A stretch of 64,000 nt of DNA from Achromobacter xylosoxidans A8 (GTDB taxonomy: Bacteria; Pseudomonadota; Gammaproteobacteria; Burkholderiales; Burkholderiaceae_B), in contig NC_014640.1 in the NCBI RefSeq assembly GCF_000165835.1, forward strand, positions 6,758,001 through 6,822,000. The letters are read 5' to 3'. The notes beneath the pieces are model-generated. The model had not been told where the DNA came from and searched no databases. It saw only the letters and a program-made list of their open reading frames with translations. A program made the translations under genes and the position numbers. Shown piece by piece: positions 34,683 through 43,333 of the stretch. Numbering within the stretch: the stretch's first letter is position 1; each line of letters starts with the position of its first letter.

Positions 34683-36191
34683 TTACGCGTCGTTGGCTGC
34701 GCCCTGGCGCGCATGCCGGAACGGCAGCAGCCGCAGGTCCAGCGCCGAGGGTCCGGGCGCGTCGACGTCGATGATCGCGGCGCACAGCGGCAGGAAGGCC
34801 GCGCGGAAGTGGTTCTTGGCCTTCACGCACAGCAGCCGCACCTGATTGAGGTCGATGCCATGCAGGGTGAAGAAGCCCGGATCGTTGGCCGGCGCCACCA
34901 GTTCGGTAATGATGACCTGCACGTTGGGCCGGTCGCGCAGCGACAGCAGCGCGGTGCGACCGCAACGCGTGCGAACGCCCGTTTCCATCGGCCCGGTGTT
35001 GCTGAATTCGCCGTCGGTGTAGCGTTCGACCCGGAATGCCGCGCGCACTGGCGGACCGAAATCGCGGCTTACGCGGCCGCCCAGGTCCAGTTCGCAATCG
35101 CCGCCCAGACCCGCTTCGTACGCGCGCCTAACCGCATCCGGATCCGCGAAGCTGGCGAACACGCAAGACAGATCGATCTGCGCATCCAGCAAGGCGCGGA
35201 ACAGTTCCGGTGTGTCGCAGACGCCTCCCGACAGCGGGTTGTCGCCCGGATCGGTGACGGCCACCAGGCCGCCGGCGCGCGCCGCCTCCACGGCTTGCGC
35301 CAGGCCCTCTTGCGGCGTCGGCAAGGTGACCGCAAACGCAGGCGCCAACCGCCGCATGGCGGCCATCATGGTCTCGGCCGCGGCCTGCGCCTGCGCGCCC
35401 GCGGCATCGCGGACCGTGTCGGCCACCACCAGCACCGATGCGCCGGTATCGACGGTATCCGCGTACGGAAAGCCGCCGAACACCGAGACTTCGGCCACGC
35501 CTTCTCGTACCTGCGCTGCGGCAAGATCCTGCAGCTCGCGCATCGGACCGGCATCGGTGCGCATGTTGAAGCTGGACAACAGCAAATCCGGCTTGGTCAC
35601 CAGCACCCGCGGCGACAGCGTGCCGGCCTGCGCGCGCAGCAACATGTCGAGCACCCGCCCCGCCGCCTCGCGCATGTCGATGTGGGGATAAGTCTTGTAG
35701 CCGCTGGCGCAATCCAGCAGGCTGCCCAGTTCAGGGGCCAGGTTGGCGTGCAGGTCGAAGCTCGCGCCCAGGGGAACGCCGGGCAACAGGGCCCGCACGG
35801 CGCGCACGAAGTCCAGGTCGGGCGTCTGGCGCAGGTCGGTGATGGCGGCGCCGTGCAACGACAGGTAGACGGCGTCCCAGCCGGCGTCATCCGCGGCCAG
35901 CTCGGCCAGTACCTCTTCGGTAAAGGCGCGGTGCACGGCGTCTGCTATCGACCCGCCAGGCAGGGCGGATGCGCAGCGCAGGGCCACGACCTCCCAATCC
36001 GGATGCGCGCGGGCGAACTCGGCCACTTCACCCAGTTCGGTGGCCGTGCCAGCGGCGGCGGCCAGGGCGTCGCCGCCCTTGCGCCACTCGCGCCGTTCGA
36101 AATCCGCCATGGTGCAGGGCACCGGGCAGAAGGCGTTGCCTTCGTACCAGAAGCGCGCCACCGCCAGCCTTTTCTTCATGCCCTTGCCCAT
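34683..36191 (-). CDS. M81 family metallopeptidase (MlrC-like)
   Basis: 502-residue zinc peptidase-like protein of the M81/microcystinase C family. The N-terminal domain has 'ARFWYEGNAFCPVPCTMADF' and the metal-binding 'LSLHGAAI' and 'FDLHANLAPEL'; 'YKTYPHIDMREAAGRVLDM' is a family hallmark. The C-terminal MlrC_C domain has 'VTDPGDNPLSGGVCDTPELF'. Family members often sit beside dipeptide or Bug-type transport genes, as here (12 bases after the receptor gene), and are thought to process small peptides or amides. Substrate unknown. Confidence 0.87.
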   Translation of the reverse strand: MGKGMKKRLAVARFWYEGNAFCPVPCTMADFERREWRKGGDALAAAAGTATELGEVAEFARAHPDWEVVALRCASALPGGSIADAVHRAFTEEVLAELAADDAGWDAVYLSLHGAAITDLRQTPDLDFVRAVRALLPGVPLGASFDLHANLAPELGSLLDCASGYKTYPHIDMREAAGRVLDMLLRAQAGTLSPRVLVTKPDLLLSSFNMRTDAGPMRELQDLAAAQVREGVAEVSVFGGFPYADTVDTGASVLVVADTVRDAAGAQAQAAAETMMAAMRRLAPAFAVTLPTPQEGLAQAVEAARAGGLVAVTDPGDNPLSGGVCDTPELFRALLDAQIDLSCVFASFADPDAVRRAYEAGLGGDCELDLGGRVSRDFGPPVRAAFRVERYTDGEFSNTGPMETGVRTRCGRTALLSLRDRPNVQVIITELVAPANDPGFFTLHGIDLNQVRLLCVKAKNHFRAAFLPLCAAIIDVDAPGPSALDLRLLPFRHARQGAANDA

Positions 36192-36203
36192 GCGTTTCCC
36201 CGC

Positions 36204-37184
36204 TTATTCCGGACGGATGTCGGTGCCTTCGATCAGGACGCGGTACTTCTCGCGCTCGGTCTGCAGATGCTGCGCCAAGGCTTGCGGCGTGCCGCCGATG
36301 GGCTGCGCGGCCAAGGTTGCCAGCCGTTCACGCGTGGCGGGCGCATCCAGCACGCGCTGGGCGGCGGCGTTGAGCTTGTCGATGACCGCTTGCGGCGTGC
36401 CGGCGGGCGCCATCACCACGAACCAGGAGGTCAGCTCGAAGCCCGGCACGGACTGCGCGATGGCGGCCACGCCCGGCGCGGCGGGCACCGGCTGGGCCGA
36501 AGTCACGCCCAGAGCCACCAGCTTGCCCGCCTTGATCAAGGGCAAGGCGGTGGGCAGGTTGTCGGCGGACAGATCGATCTGCCCGCCCAGCAGGTCATTG
36601 TTGGCCTGGCTGGCGCCCTTGTACGGCACGTGGCGGATGTCCACCTTGCCCATGCGCTTGATCATCTCCAGCGCCAGATGGCCCGAACTGCCCACGCCCG
36701 GCGAACCCCAGTTCAGCCGCCCGGGCTCCGCGCGCGCGGTGCGCAGCAGGTCGTCCATGTTCTTCAGGCCGGACCCGGGATGCGTCAGCACCACGTTGGG
36801 CACCTGCGCCACATAGGCGACCGGCGCGAAGTCCTTGACCGGGTCGTAGCCGATCTTCTTGTAGACGTAGGCATTGATGATCTGCGTGCCGGGCGTGCCC
36901 AGCAGCAGGGTGTAGCCGTCCGGCTGCGCGTGCGCCACCTCGGACGCGCCCAGGCTGCCGCCCGCGCCGGCCTTGTTGACCACCACCACGGATTGGCCGA
37001 GTTCGGCGCCCAGACCCTCGGCCATCAGGCGGCCCAGCAGGTCGGTCGTGCCGCCGGCGGCGAACGGCACCACCAGCCGCACCGGCTGTTCCGGCCAGGC
37101 GGCGCCGGCCTGCCCGGCCGCGCCCAACGCGGCAGCCGCCGCAATCCCTAGAGTCCAGCCACGCAACAGATGGGAAAACTTCAT
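36204..37184 (-). CDS. Bug-family periplasmic solute receptor (tripartite tricarboxylate transport type)
   Basis: 326-residue secreted binding protein. A signal peptide covers about residues 1-28 ('MKFSHLLRGWTLGIAAAAAL', cleavage near AGA-AWP). The Bug hallmarks are 'PVRLVVPFAAGGTTDLLGR' and 'NKAGAGGSLGASEVAHAQPD'. ATG 37184 has AAGGGGG upstream, so the longer frame start is wrong. It is the first gene of the minus-strand half of a divergent locus and would present a small carboxylate or amino acid derivative to a transporter encoded elsewhere. Confidence 0.92.
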   Translation of the reverse strand: MKFSHLLRGWTLGIAAAAALGAAGQAGAAWPEQPVRLVVPFAAGGTTDLLGRLMAEGLGAELGQSVVVVNKAGAGGSLGASEVAHAQPDGYTLLLGTPGTQIINAYVYKKIGYDPVKDFAPVAYVAQVPNVVLTHPGSGLKNMDDLLRTARAEPGRLNWGSPGVGSSGHLALEMIKRMGKVDIRHVPYKGASQANNDLLGGQIDLSADNLPTALPLIKAGKLVALGVTSAQPVPAAPGVAAIAQSVPGFELTSWFVVMAPAGTPQAVIDKLNAAAQRVLDAPATRERLATLAAQPIGGTPQALAQHLQTEREKYRVLIEGTDIRPE

Positions 37185-37313
37185 GACGCCCCCTTGAGCG
37201 AATGATGACGATGCAACGGCCAATGCGACAATAAAACCGTTTGGTTTATTTTTACAATAAATATACCATGTGTTTTATTTGACAAACCAGACCACGAGTC
37301 ACCGCCCCCCATC
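37185..37313. promoter_or_regulatory. Divergent promoter region with AT-rich inverted repeat
   Basis: 129-base region between the Bug receptor and the aminotransferase gene, clearly AT-rich against its surroundings. An inverted repeat AAACC-GTTT-GGTTT at about 37234-37247 is flanked by AATAA/TTATT. This is the natural site for promoters of both arms and for the RpiR-type regulator encoded at 38672. Confidence 0.6.
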
Positions 37314-38645
37314 ATGAGCCGCATCATCCATCGCAATGCCAGCCCCCTGCCCGTCGCCGTCAAAGGCGAAGGCTGCTTCATCGTCGACCAGGAGGGCCGG
37401 CGCTACTTCGACGCCTCGGGCGGCGCGGCGGTCTCGTGCCTGGGACACGCGCACCTTGAAGTGCGCGCCGCGGCCATTGCGCAGCTGGACGCGCTGGAGT
37501 ACGCACACACCAGCTTCTTCACCACGCCGGCCGCCGAAGAGCTGGCCGAACTGCTGGCGGCCAACAGCCCGGCCGGCCTGGGCAACGCCTATTTCGTTTC
37601 GGGCGGTTCGGAAGCGGTAGAGACCGCCTTGAAGATGGCGCGCCAATACCATGTTGAACGCGGCGAGCCGGGACGCTACCGCTACATCGCGCGGCGCCAG
37701 AGCTATCACGGCAACACGCTGGCAGCCTTGTCGGTGGGCGGCAACGCGGGCCGGCGCGCCCTGTACCAGCCCGTGCTGATCGAAAGCCACCACGTCTCGC
37801 CCTGCTTTGCCCTGCATTACCGCGAGGCCGGCGAAACGGACGAGCAGTACAGCGACCGCCTGGCCGCGGAACTGGACGCCGAGATCCTGCGGCTGGGCCC
37901 GGACACCGTGTCCGCCTTCATCGCCGAAACCGTGGTCGGCGCCACCGCCGGCACCGTCGCGCCCGTACCCGGCTACTTCCGCAAGATCCGCCAGGTGTGC
38001 GACCGCCACGGCGTGCTCTTGATCCTGGACGAGGTCATGTGCGGGCTGGGCCGCACCGGCAGCTATCACGCCTTCGAACAGGAAGGCGTGGTGCCGGACC
38101 TGCTGACGCTGGCCAAGGGCTTGGGCGGGGGCTATCTGCCGATCGGCGCCGTGCTGGCGCATGACCGCGTCATCGGGGCCATCAACGCGGGCTCGGGCGC
38201 GTTCCAGCATGGCTACACGTATGTCGGCCACCCGGTGGCCTGCGCCGCGGCGCTCGCGGTGCAGCGCATCGTGCTGCGCGACAAGCTGGTGGAGCGCGTG
38301 GCGGACATGGGCGCGCAGTTCGGCGCCATGTTGGCGGCGCGCCTGGAAAAGCATCCACACGTGGCCGACATCCGCGGCCGCGGCATGTTCTGGAGCGTGG
38401 AACTGGCCGAGGATCCCGGCAGCCTGCGCGCGTTCGCGCCGCAACGCCGCCTGCATGCACGCATCAAGGCCCAGGCGCGCGACCTGGGCCTGCTGTGCTA
38501 TCCGGGCGGCGGCACCGTGGACGGCAAGCTCGGCGACCACGTGCTGCTGGCGCCGCCCTACCTCAGCACGGCTGACGAGCTGGCGTTCACGGTGGATGCG
38601 CTGACCCGCGCTATCGATCTGGCGCTGGCGGACGATACGCCATAA
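37314..38645 (+). CDS. Class III PLP-dependent aminotransferase
   Basis: 443-residue fold type I omega-aminotransferase. The PLP lysine lies in 'LLTLAKGLGGGYLPIGAVLA'; the cofactor aspartate is in 'LILDEVMCGLGRTG'; the phosphate-binding region is 'FVSGGSEAVETALKMARQYH'. Length and motifs match the large omega-transaminase group; the amino donor and acceptor cannot be told. It is divergent from the receptor/peptidase genes and followed 26 bases later by an RpiR regulator, so it is probably part of a catabolic route for the transported compound. Confidence 0.92.
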   Translation: MSRIIHRNASPLPVAVKGEGCFIVDQEGRRYFDASGGAAVSCLGHAHLEVRAAAIAQLDALEYAHTSFFTTPAAEELAELLAANSPAGLGNAYFVSGGSEAVETALKMARQYHVERGEPGRYRYIARRQSYHGNTLAALSVGGNAGRRALYQPVLIESHHVSPCFALHYREAGETDEQYSDRLAAELDAEILRLGPDTVSAFIAETVVGATAGTVAPVPGYFRKIRQVCDRHGVLLILDEVMCGLGRTGSYHAFEQEGVVPDLLTLAKGLGGGYLPIGAVLAHDRVIGAINAGSGAFQHGYTYVGHPVACAAALAVQRIVLRDKLVERVADMGAQFGAMLAARLEKHPHVADIRGRGMFWSVELAEDPGSLRAFAPQRRLHARIKAQARDLGLLCYPGGGTVDGKLGDHVLLAPPYLSTADELAFTVDALTRAIDLALADDTP

Positions 38646-38671
38646 TACGCGGCACCTTACCCGGAGCGCAG

Positions 38672-39544
38672 ATGGATAAAGCCGCCATCGACAAACTGAT
38701 CGAAGCCCAGTTTTCCGCCCTGCCGCCCAAGCTGCGGCAGGCGGCCCGTTATGCGATCGATCATCCCAACGACATCGCCCTGGAATCGATGCGCGCCGCG
38801 GCCGGCCATGCCGGCGTGCAGGCGGGCGTCATGCTGCGCCTGGCCCGGCAACTGGGATTCGACACCTACGAGGCGTTCCGCCAGCCGTACCGCGACTGGC
38901 TGGCCGCGGGCGGGTCGAGCTTTTCCGGCCGCGCCACCGCCCTGCGCAAGCGCCCACAGCACGACGCCGACGCGGGCCTGGTCGCCGACATCCTCGATGC
39001 CGAAGTGCGCAACCTGGGCAGCAGCCTCGGCCCCGCCGCCCTGCCCGCGCTGAAGGCCGCACACGGCCTGCTGGCGGGCGCGCGCCGCATCTACGTCATC
39101 GGCCTGCGCAGCCTGTATCCGGCAGCCTATCACTTCAGCTACGCCTGCGGCATGTTCCTGGACAAGGTCACGTTGCTCAGCGGCGTAGGCGGCACCTTGG
39201 CCGATGAACTGCGCCGCATCGGGCCGGACGACGCGCTAATCGCCTTCAGCCAGGCACCTTATGCGCAGGCGGCAGTCACGGCCGTGGAATTCGCGCATGA
39301 ACGCGGCGCCGGCGTGGTGGCGGTCACCGACAGCGCGGTGTCGCCGATTGCCCCAGGCGCAAAGGCGCTGCTGCTGGTGGCCAACGACACGCCCTCGCTG
39401 TTTCCCTCGGTGGTGCCTGCGCTGTCCATCGCGCAGACGCTGGCCGCCCTGCTGGTCGCGCACAGCGGCGAGGAAAGCCTGCGCGAAATCTCCAACAGCG
39501 AAGCGCAGTTGCAGCGCTTCGGCGTGTACGCGGAAAAGCGCTGA
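38672..39544 (+). CDS. MurR/RpiR family transcriptional regulator
   Basis: 290 residues: an N-terminal HTH_6 domain (about 1-80, 'QAARYAIDHPNDIALESM' and 'GVMLRLARQLGFDTYEAFR') and a SIS phosphosugar-binding domain (about 120-260, 'IYVIGLRSLYPAAYHFSY' and 'VVAVTDSAVSPIAPGAKALL'). Such proteins sense sugar phosphates or related ligands. It follows the aminotransferase and likely controls the divergent promoter at 37.2 kb. Confidence 0.92.
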   Translation: MDKAAIDKLIEAQFSALPPKLRQAARYAIDHPNDIALESMRAAAGHAGVQAGVMLRLARQLGFDTYEAFRQPYRDWLAAGGSSFSGRATALRKRPQHDADAGLVADILDAEVRNLGSSLGPAALPALKAAHGLLAGARRIYVIGLRSLYPAAYHFSYACGMFLDKVTLLSGVGGTLADELRRIGPDDALIAFSQAPYAQAAVTAVEFAHERGAGVVAVTDSAVSPIAPGAKALLLVANDTPSLFPSVVPALSIAQTLAALLVAHSGEESLREISNSEAQLQRFGVYAEKR

Positions 39545-39548
39545 GACC

Positions 39549-40445
39549 TCAGGCGATCGGCGCGGGCGGCTCGCCGCCTTGCTGCGCCTCTTTCATTTCC
39601 ATCAGCAGGCTGTGCAGCATCTCGGTGGACAGCCCGTGCAGCACCAGCCGGTAGCCCGCGCGCAGGGTCGACATCGGCACCAGCGGATGGTTGTTGTTGA
39701 CCAGGATCAAGTGCTGCGGCGCGCCCAGCAGCTTGGCCGCGTAGATGCCGATGGTCTCGTCCAGCTGCAGCGAATTGGCCGCGCGCCAGAAGTCGTTGTC
39801 GGTCAGCATCAGCTGATACAACGGCGTGAAGAGTTCGATCGCGCTTTGCAGGTCCAGGAAGTTCAGCTTGCCCTGCGGCATGTCTTCTAGCAGCAAGTCC
39901 GGATCGCGGATCATCGAAAAATCGACTCGTTCCGGCGCATGCATTTCCACGCCTGCGTCGCGCAACGCCTGGTTCAAACGAATGACGAAATTGAACAGGT
40001 TCAGGTCATGCTTGACGAAGAGTTCGTCCTTTAGATCGTCGATATCGCGCGGCTCCAGCGGCGTGGTGGTGACACGCACCGGCGAGTTGGCCGCGATGAA
40101 GGACAGTATCTGCGCGCCCAGGTGGAAGTGGCGCAGGATCAGCCAGTTGGCCTCGGGCGACACGAAGCGCTTCAAGCCCCAAGCCAGGATGCGGTGCAGC
40201 AGCTTCGAATGCGACCAGCGGCGCGGCAGGAAGGTCTTGATGACCTGGATCAGGATGATGAAGGCACGCGCCAGCGGCCGCAGAAAGGGCAGCAGGTACT
40301 GGCGCGAAGCGCAGCTGGAATCCGTCAGCCAGGCCTTCTTGACCTTGTCCGGCAGAGGCGTGCTGCGGTCCAGGTAGAGCGCCAGCCAGGGGCTGGGATC
40401 GGCGGGATCGTGCGGCTTGGCAAGGAATTCGGGCTCTTGGCTCAT
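39549..40445 (-). CDS. Uncharacterised protein of the KAS III/desaturase operon
   Basis: 298-residue protein I do not recognise. It has a moderately hydrophobic stretch near residues 50-75 ('LPFLRPLARAFIILIQVIKTF') and otherwise looks soluble, with 'HFHLGAQILSFIAANSP' and 'FMDLQSAI'-like helical regions ('LNFLDLQSAIELFTPLYQL'). The start ATG 40445 overlaps the stop of the KAS III fusion gene (ATGA); the longer frame beginning at 41387 runs over that gene and is not used. Last gene of a four-gene operon, so a role in the same lipid pathway is likely. Confidence 0.75.
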   Translation of the reverse strand: MSQEPEFLAKPHDPADPSPWLALYLDRSTPLPDKVKKAWLTDSSCASRQYLLPFLRPLARAFIILIQVIKTFLPRRWSHSKLLHRILAWGLKRFVSPEANWLILRHFHLGAQILSFIAANSPVRVTTTPLEPRDIDDLKDELFVKHDLNLFNFVIRLNQALRDAGVEMHAPERVDFSMIRDPDLLLEDMPQGKLNFLDLQSAIELFTPLYQLMLTDNDFWRAANSLQLDETIGIYAAKLLGAPQHLILVNNNHPLVPMSTLRAGYRLVLHGLSTEMLHSLLMEMKEAQQGGEPPAPIA

Positions 40446-42367
40446 GACGCGTCGCCTTCCATCACGTGGTGGAACTGCATTAGGTACAGCGCGGCCGTGC
40501 GGCGCGCGGTGTCGACGATGCGCTGTTCGGCGCGGCCGTCCTCGTCGCAGTCCAGCGCCAGCTCCACCGCCGACAGCCAGCGCGCCAGGTGATGCTCGTC
40601 GTTGTGGCCGTGGTACTCCAGGAAGCGGAAGGCGTCGGGCGGCAGCGTCAGGCTGGCCTTGAGCAGCGGCAGCAGCGCCGGCACGATGCGCTGCCCGGTG
40701 CCCTCGATGATGTAGATGGCGCCCAGCAAGCCGATGGGATCGCGCGTAGCGGCCAGGCCGTGCAGATAGGCGTTGAGCGCCTCGCCGCCGGGATTGCGGC
40801 GCAGGGCATCGATGCTGTCCACCGGACCGCCCGCGTTGCGGTAGTCCTGGAACAGGATCTGGAAATCGTTCTGCTCTTCGCCGGCGTGCGTATCGATCAA
40901 TGCGGCCAGCGGCGCGTACTGCTCCGACAGCGAGGCCGCGCCTTCGCGCATCCACTTGCTGCCTTCGCGCACCTGCGGAATCCAGTTCTCCATCCAGTTC
41001 AGATAGTCGGCCGTCTGGAACTGGCGATTGCGCAGGCGCCGCACTACCGGCGTGCGCCACACGCGCGAACGGTAGTCGTGCCAGATCGCGGCCAGTTCGG
41101 TCAGCAGCTGGCCCAGGCCTTGCGGCGCCATGTCCGGATCGTGCGGCGGCGCGATCGCGGCGGCGTCGTCGCTGTTCGCGTCCTCGCGCGCGGCGACCGT
41201 TGCGGGCGCGCCCACGGCGATCTGCGGCGCGTGCACGGCTTCGGCTTCCAGCAGCATGTACGCGGCCATGAAACGGCCCGATTCCGGGATGTAGCAGAAG
41301 ATCTGCTCGCCCGGCTTCACTTCGCGCGTTTCCAGGAACTCGGCCAGCATGATCAGGATGGACGCCGCGCCGGTATTGCCGCGCCACGCCAGGTTGCTGA
41401 ACCAGCGTTCACGCGGGATCACCAGGCCGGCCTTCTCCATCAAGTCTTCCACCACGGGAATGAACTTCTCGGACGAGTAGTGGCACAGGAAGTGGTCCAC
41501 CTGGTCCGGATCCACCCAGCCGTCGCGCACCAGCTTGGCGTATTCATGGATGCCGATGTCGAACAGATGCGGCAGCAGGCGGATGTCCTGACGCAAGGAC
41601 AGCGCGCCATCGGCCTCGGCCTCGTTCCACGACGGATAGTCCAGATGACCCTTGGCCCGGTCGGCCGACAGGCCCAGCTGCATGCACACCGGATAGTCGC
41701 CCGAGAACGAACGCTGATGCACCCACTTCAGACGCAGGCGCACGCCTTGCGAGGCGCCCGGCAAGGGCCGTCCGCTATTGCCCAACAACACCGCCCCCGC
41801 GCCGTCCGACAGCATCCAGCGCAGGAAATGCGCGTCGAAGTCGGCGTCGTAGCCGCGCGCCGCGAAGCGCGAGCGCTTGAACAGCCGCGACGGCAGCTCG
41901 CTGGCCACCGCCAGGGCGCTGGCGTGTCCGCCCAGCTCCACGCCCTGCGCGGCCGTCTGGATGGCCGACACGCCCGCCGCGCAAATGCCGTGCACCGACA
42001 GGGTTTCCATCGGATGCGCGGCCAGCTCGCCCTGGATCATGTTCGAGAAACCCGGCATCAACGCGTCCCCGCCCGACGAGCCGCTGGCCAGCAGCGACAC
42101 GGCGGACAGGTCGCTGTCGTTGCGCCGCAGGCAATCGCGGATGGCGTTGGCCGCTAGCTGCGCGTTGGTGAATACCGTGGCGCCCTCGGGATCGATCGCG
42201 TAGTAGCGCTGCTTGATGCCGTTCTCGGCCAGGATGCGGCTCTTGATGCGGCTGGACATGCGGTTCAGCGGCGCGATGTAGCTGTCCATGGCATCGTTGG
42301 ACACGGGCTCGCCCGGCATGAAGTAGCCGGCGCTTTCCAGGTAGACACGATGAAACGCAATGGGCAT
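40442..42367 (-). CDS. 3-oxoacyl-ACP synthase III-like enzyme fused to a heme-oxygenase-like domain
   Basis: 641-residue fusion. Residues 1-375 form a KAS III/thiolase fold with the complete triad: Cys129 in 'VHGICAAGVSAI', His296 in 'LCHYSSEK' and Asn331 in 'WRGNTGAAS'. After an acidic/alanine linker (about 380-415), residues 415-635 form an all-helical heme-oxygenase/TenA-like domain with acidic and histidine clusters ('DTHAGEEQNDFQ', 'YIIEGTGQ', 'EYHGHNDEHHLARW') that could bind iron. That would suggest a non-heme di-iron oxidase acting on an acyl product. The operon also encodes two membrane histidine-box oxygenases. Reaction unknown; domain assignment is by pattern. Confidence 0.82.
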   Translation of the reverse strand: MPIAFHRVYLESAGYFMPGEPVSNDAMDSYIAPLNRMSSRIKSRILAENGIKQRYYAIDPEGATVFTNAQLAANAIRDCLRRNDSDLSAVSLLASGSSGGDALMPGFSNMIQGELAAHPMETLSVHGICAAGVSAIQTAAQGVELGGHASALAVASELPSRLFKRSRFAARGYDADFDAHFLRWMLSDGAGAVLLGNSGRPLPGASQGVRLRLKWVHQRSFSGDYPVCMQLGLSADRAKGHLDYPSWNEAEADGALSLRQDIRLLPHLFDIGIHEYAKLVRDGWVDPDQVDHFLCHYSSEKFIPVVEDLMEKAGLVIPRERWFSNLAWRGNTGAASILIMLAEFLETREVKPGEQIFCYIPESGRFMAAYMLLEAEAVHAPQIAVGAPATVAAREDANSDDAAAIAPPHDPDMAPQGLGQLLTELAAIWHDYRSRVWRTPVVRRLRNRQFQTADYLNWMENWIPQVREGSKWMREGAASLSEQYAPLAALIDTHAGEEQNDFQILFQDYRNAGGPVDSIDALRRNPGGEALNAYLHGLAATRDPIGLLGAIYIIEGTGQRIVPALLPLLKASLTLPPDAFRFLEYHGHNDEHHLARWLSAVELALDCDEDGRAEQRIVDTARRTAALYLMQFHHVMEGDAS

Positions 42368-42400
42368 GAGAGGCCTCTGGTGGATGTAGGGAGTGCGGCG

Positions 42401-43333
42401 CTAGCGGATGTGCTCGGGCGCCATGCATGAACGGCTGCGAAAGCGCGGCATGAAGGCGCCCAGCACGAACACGCGGAACATATAGGGCGTGAGGCCCGGC
42501 TCGTTCAAGGCCGGATTCACGCGGTTGCGGTATTGCTCGCGGTGCAGGCGCGTCAGTTCGGACCAGTGCGCCCGCGGATGCTCGTGGTGGGCGGTGTGCA
42601 GGCCGATGTTGAAGAGCAGCGGATTGACCAGCCCTTCGAAATTGCGCGCATAGTTCAGGCCCGCGACGGACCGAGGCCCGCCGTCGGCGTGCGCATGCTG
42701 CAGGTAGTTGGTAGCCAGCAGCCAGTGCAACCCATGCAGCTGCGGCACGATGACGAACAGCAGCGCCTTCATGGGGTTTACGGCCAGCAGCCCGCCCCAC
42801 AGGCCCAACCATACGCCGTACTGCGCCATGCAATAGCGCCAGGCGCCCGGCCAATGCCGGTACAAGCGGCCCAGCCACGCGAAGAACAAGGGATACAGCA
42901 CCCAACCCGCCTGCAATGGATGGATCAGGTAGCCCCACAGATGGTTGGTGTCGCCGCCAAAGCGATAGGTACGCGCCACGTCGCGCGCGCCGTGCTTGTA
43001 GCGATGGTGGTTGGCCACGTGCGCCGGATAGAACACGAAGGTCGGATGCCCCTGCAGCAGCGTGATCCAGAAATCGGTCGCGCGGTTGGTCCAGCGTCCG
43101 CGCCACATGCGGATGTGCGTATGGTTGTGGTGGATGACGCCCACGCCCAGGGTCAGGAACAGCATCAGGCCGTACAGCGGCCACCAGAAGCCGTGCACCC
43201 ACTGCCACGCCGCCAGCGCCGGCAACGCGGCCAGGTAGGCCAGGCTTTGCCAGTCGCGCCAGCTGCGCAGCGACGGCAGGCGGCGCTGCCGCTTAAGCGC
43301 GCCCGCCAAGCGATTCTCGCTGCCGGAAAGCAT
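42401..43333 (-). CDS. Membrane fatty acid desaturase/hydroxylase
   Basis: 310-residue integral membrane di-iron enzyme of the fatty acid desaturase family. Three histidine boxes are visible: 'HHNHTH' (68-73), 'HVANHHRYKH' (105-114, HxxxHH) and 'HTAHHEHPRAHW' in the C-terminal part (HxxHH). Hydrophobic helices lie between the boxes. The 5' end (ATG 43333) overlaps the upstream gene by 41 bases; TTG 43309 is an alternative start. With the neighbouring KAS III fusion it would modify an acyl chain; regiochemistry cannot be read. Confidence 0.85.
   Translation of the reverse strand: MLSGSENRLAGALKRQRRLPSLRSWRDWQSLAYLAALPALAAWQWVHGFWWPLYGLMLFLTLGVGVIHHNHTHIRMWRGRWTNRATDFWITLLQGHPTFVFYPAHVANHHRYKHGARDVARTYRFGGDTNHLWGYLIHPLQAGWVLYPLFFAWLGRLYRHWPGAWRYCMAQYGVWLGLWGGLLAVNPMKALLFVIVPQLHGLHWLLATNYLQHAHADGGPRSVAGLNYARNFEGLVNPLLFNIGLHTAHHEHPRAHWSELTRLHREQYRNRVNPALNEPGLTPYMFRVFVLGAFMPRFRSRSCMAPEHIR

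Noticed and set aside
34713-37151. 812-aa plus-strand frame opposite the M81 peptidase and Bug receptor genes
   Set aside because: It is antisense to two well-supported genes and its translation is Gln/His/Arg/Gly-rich without domain patterns; high GC produces long antisense frames.
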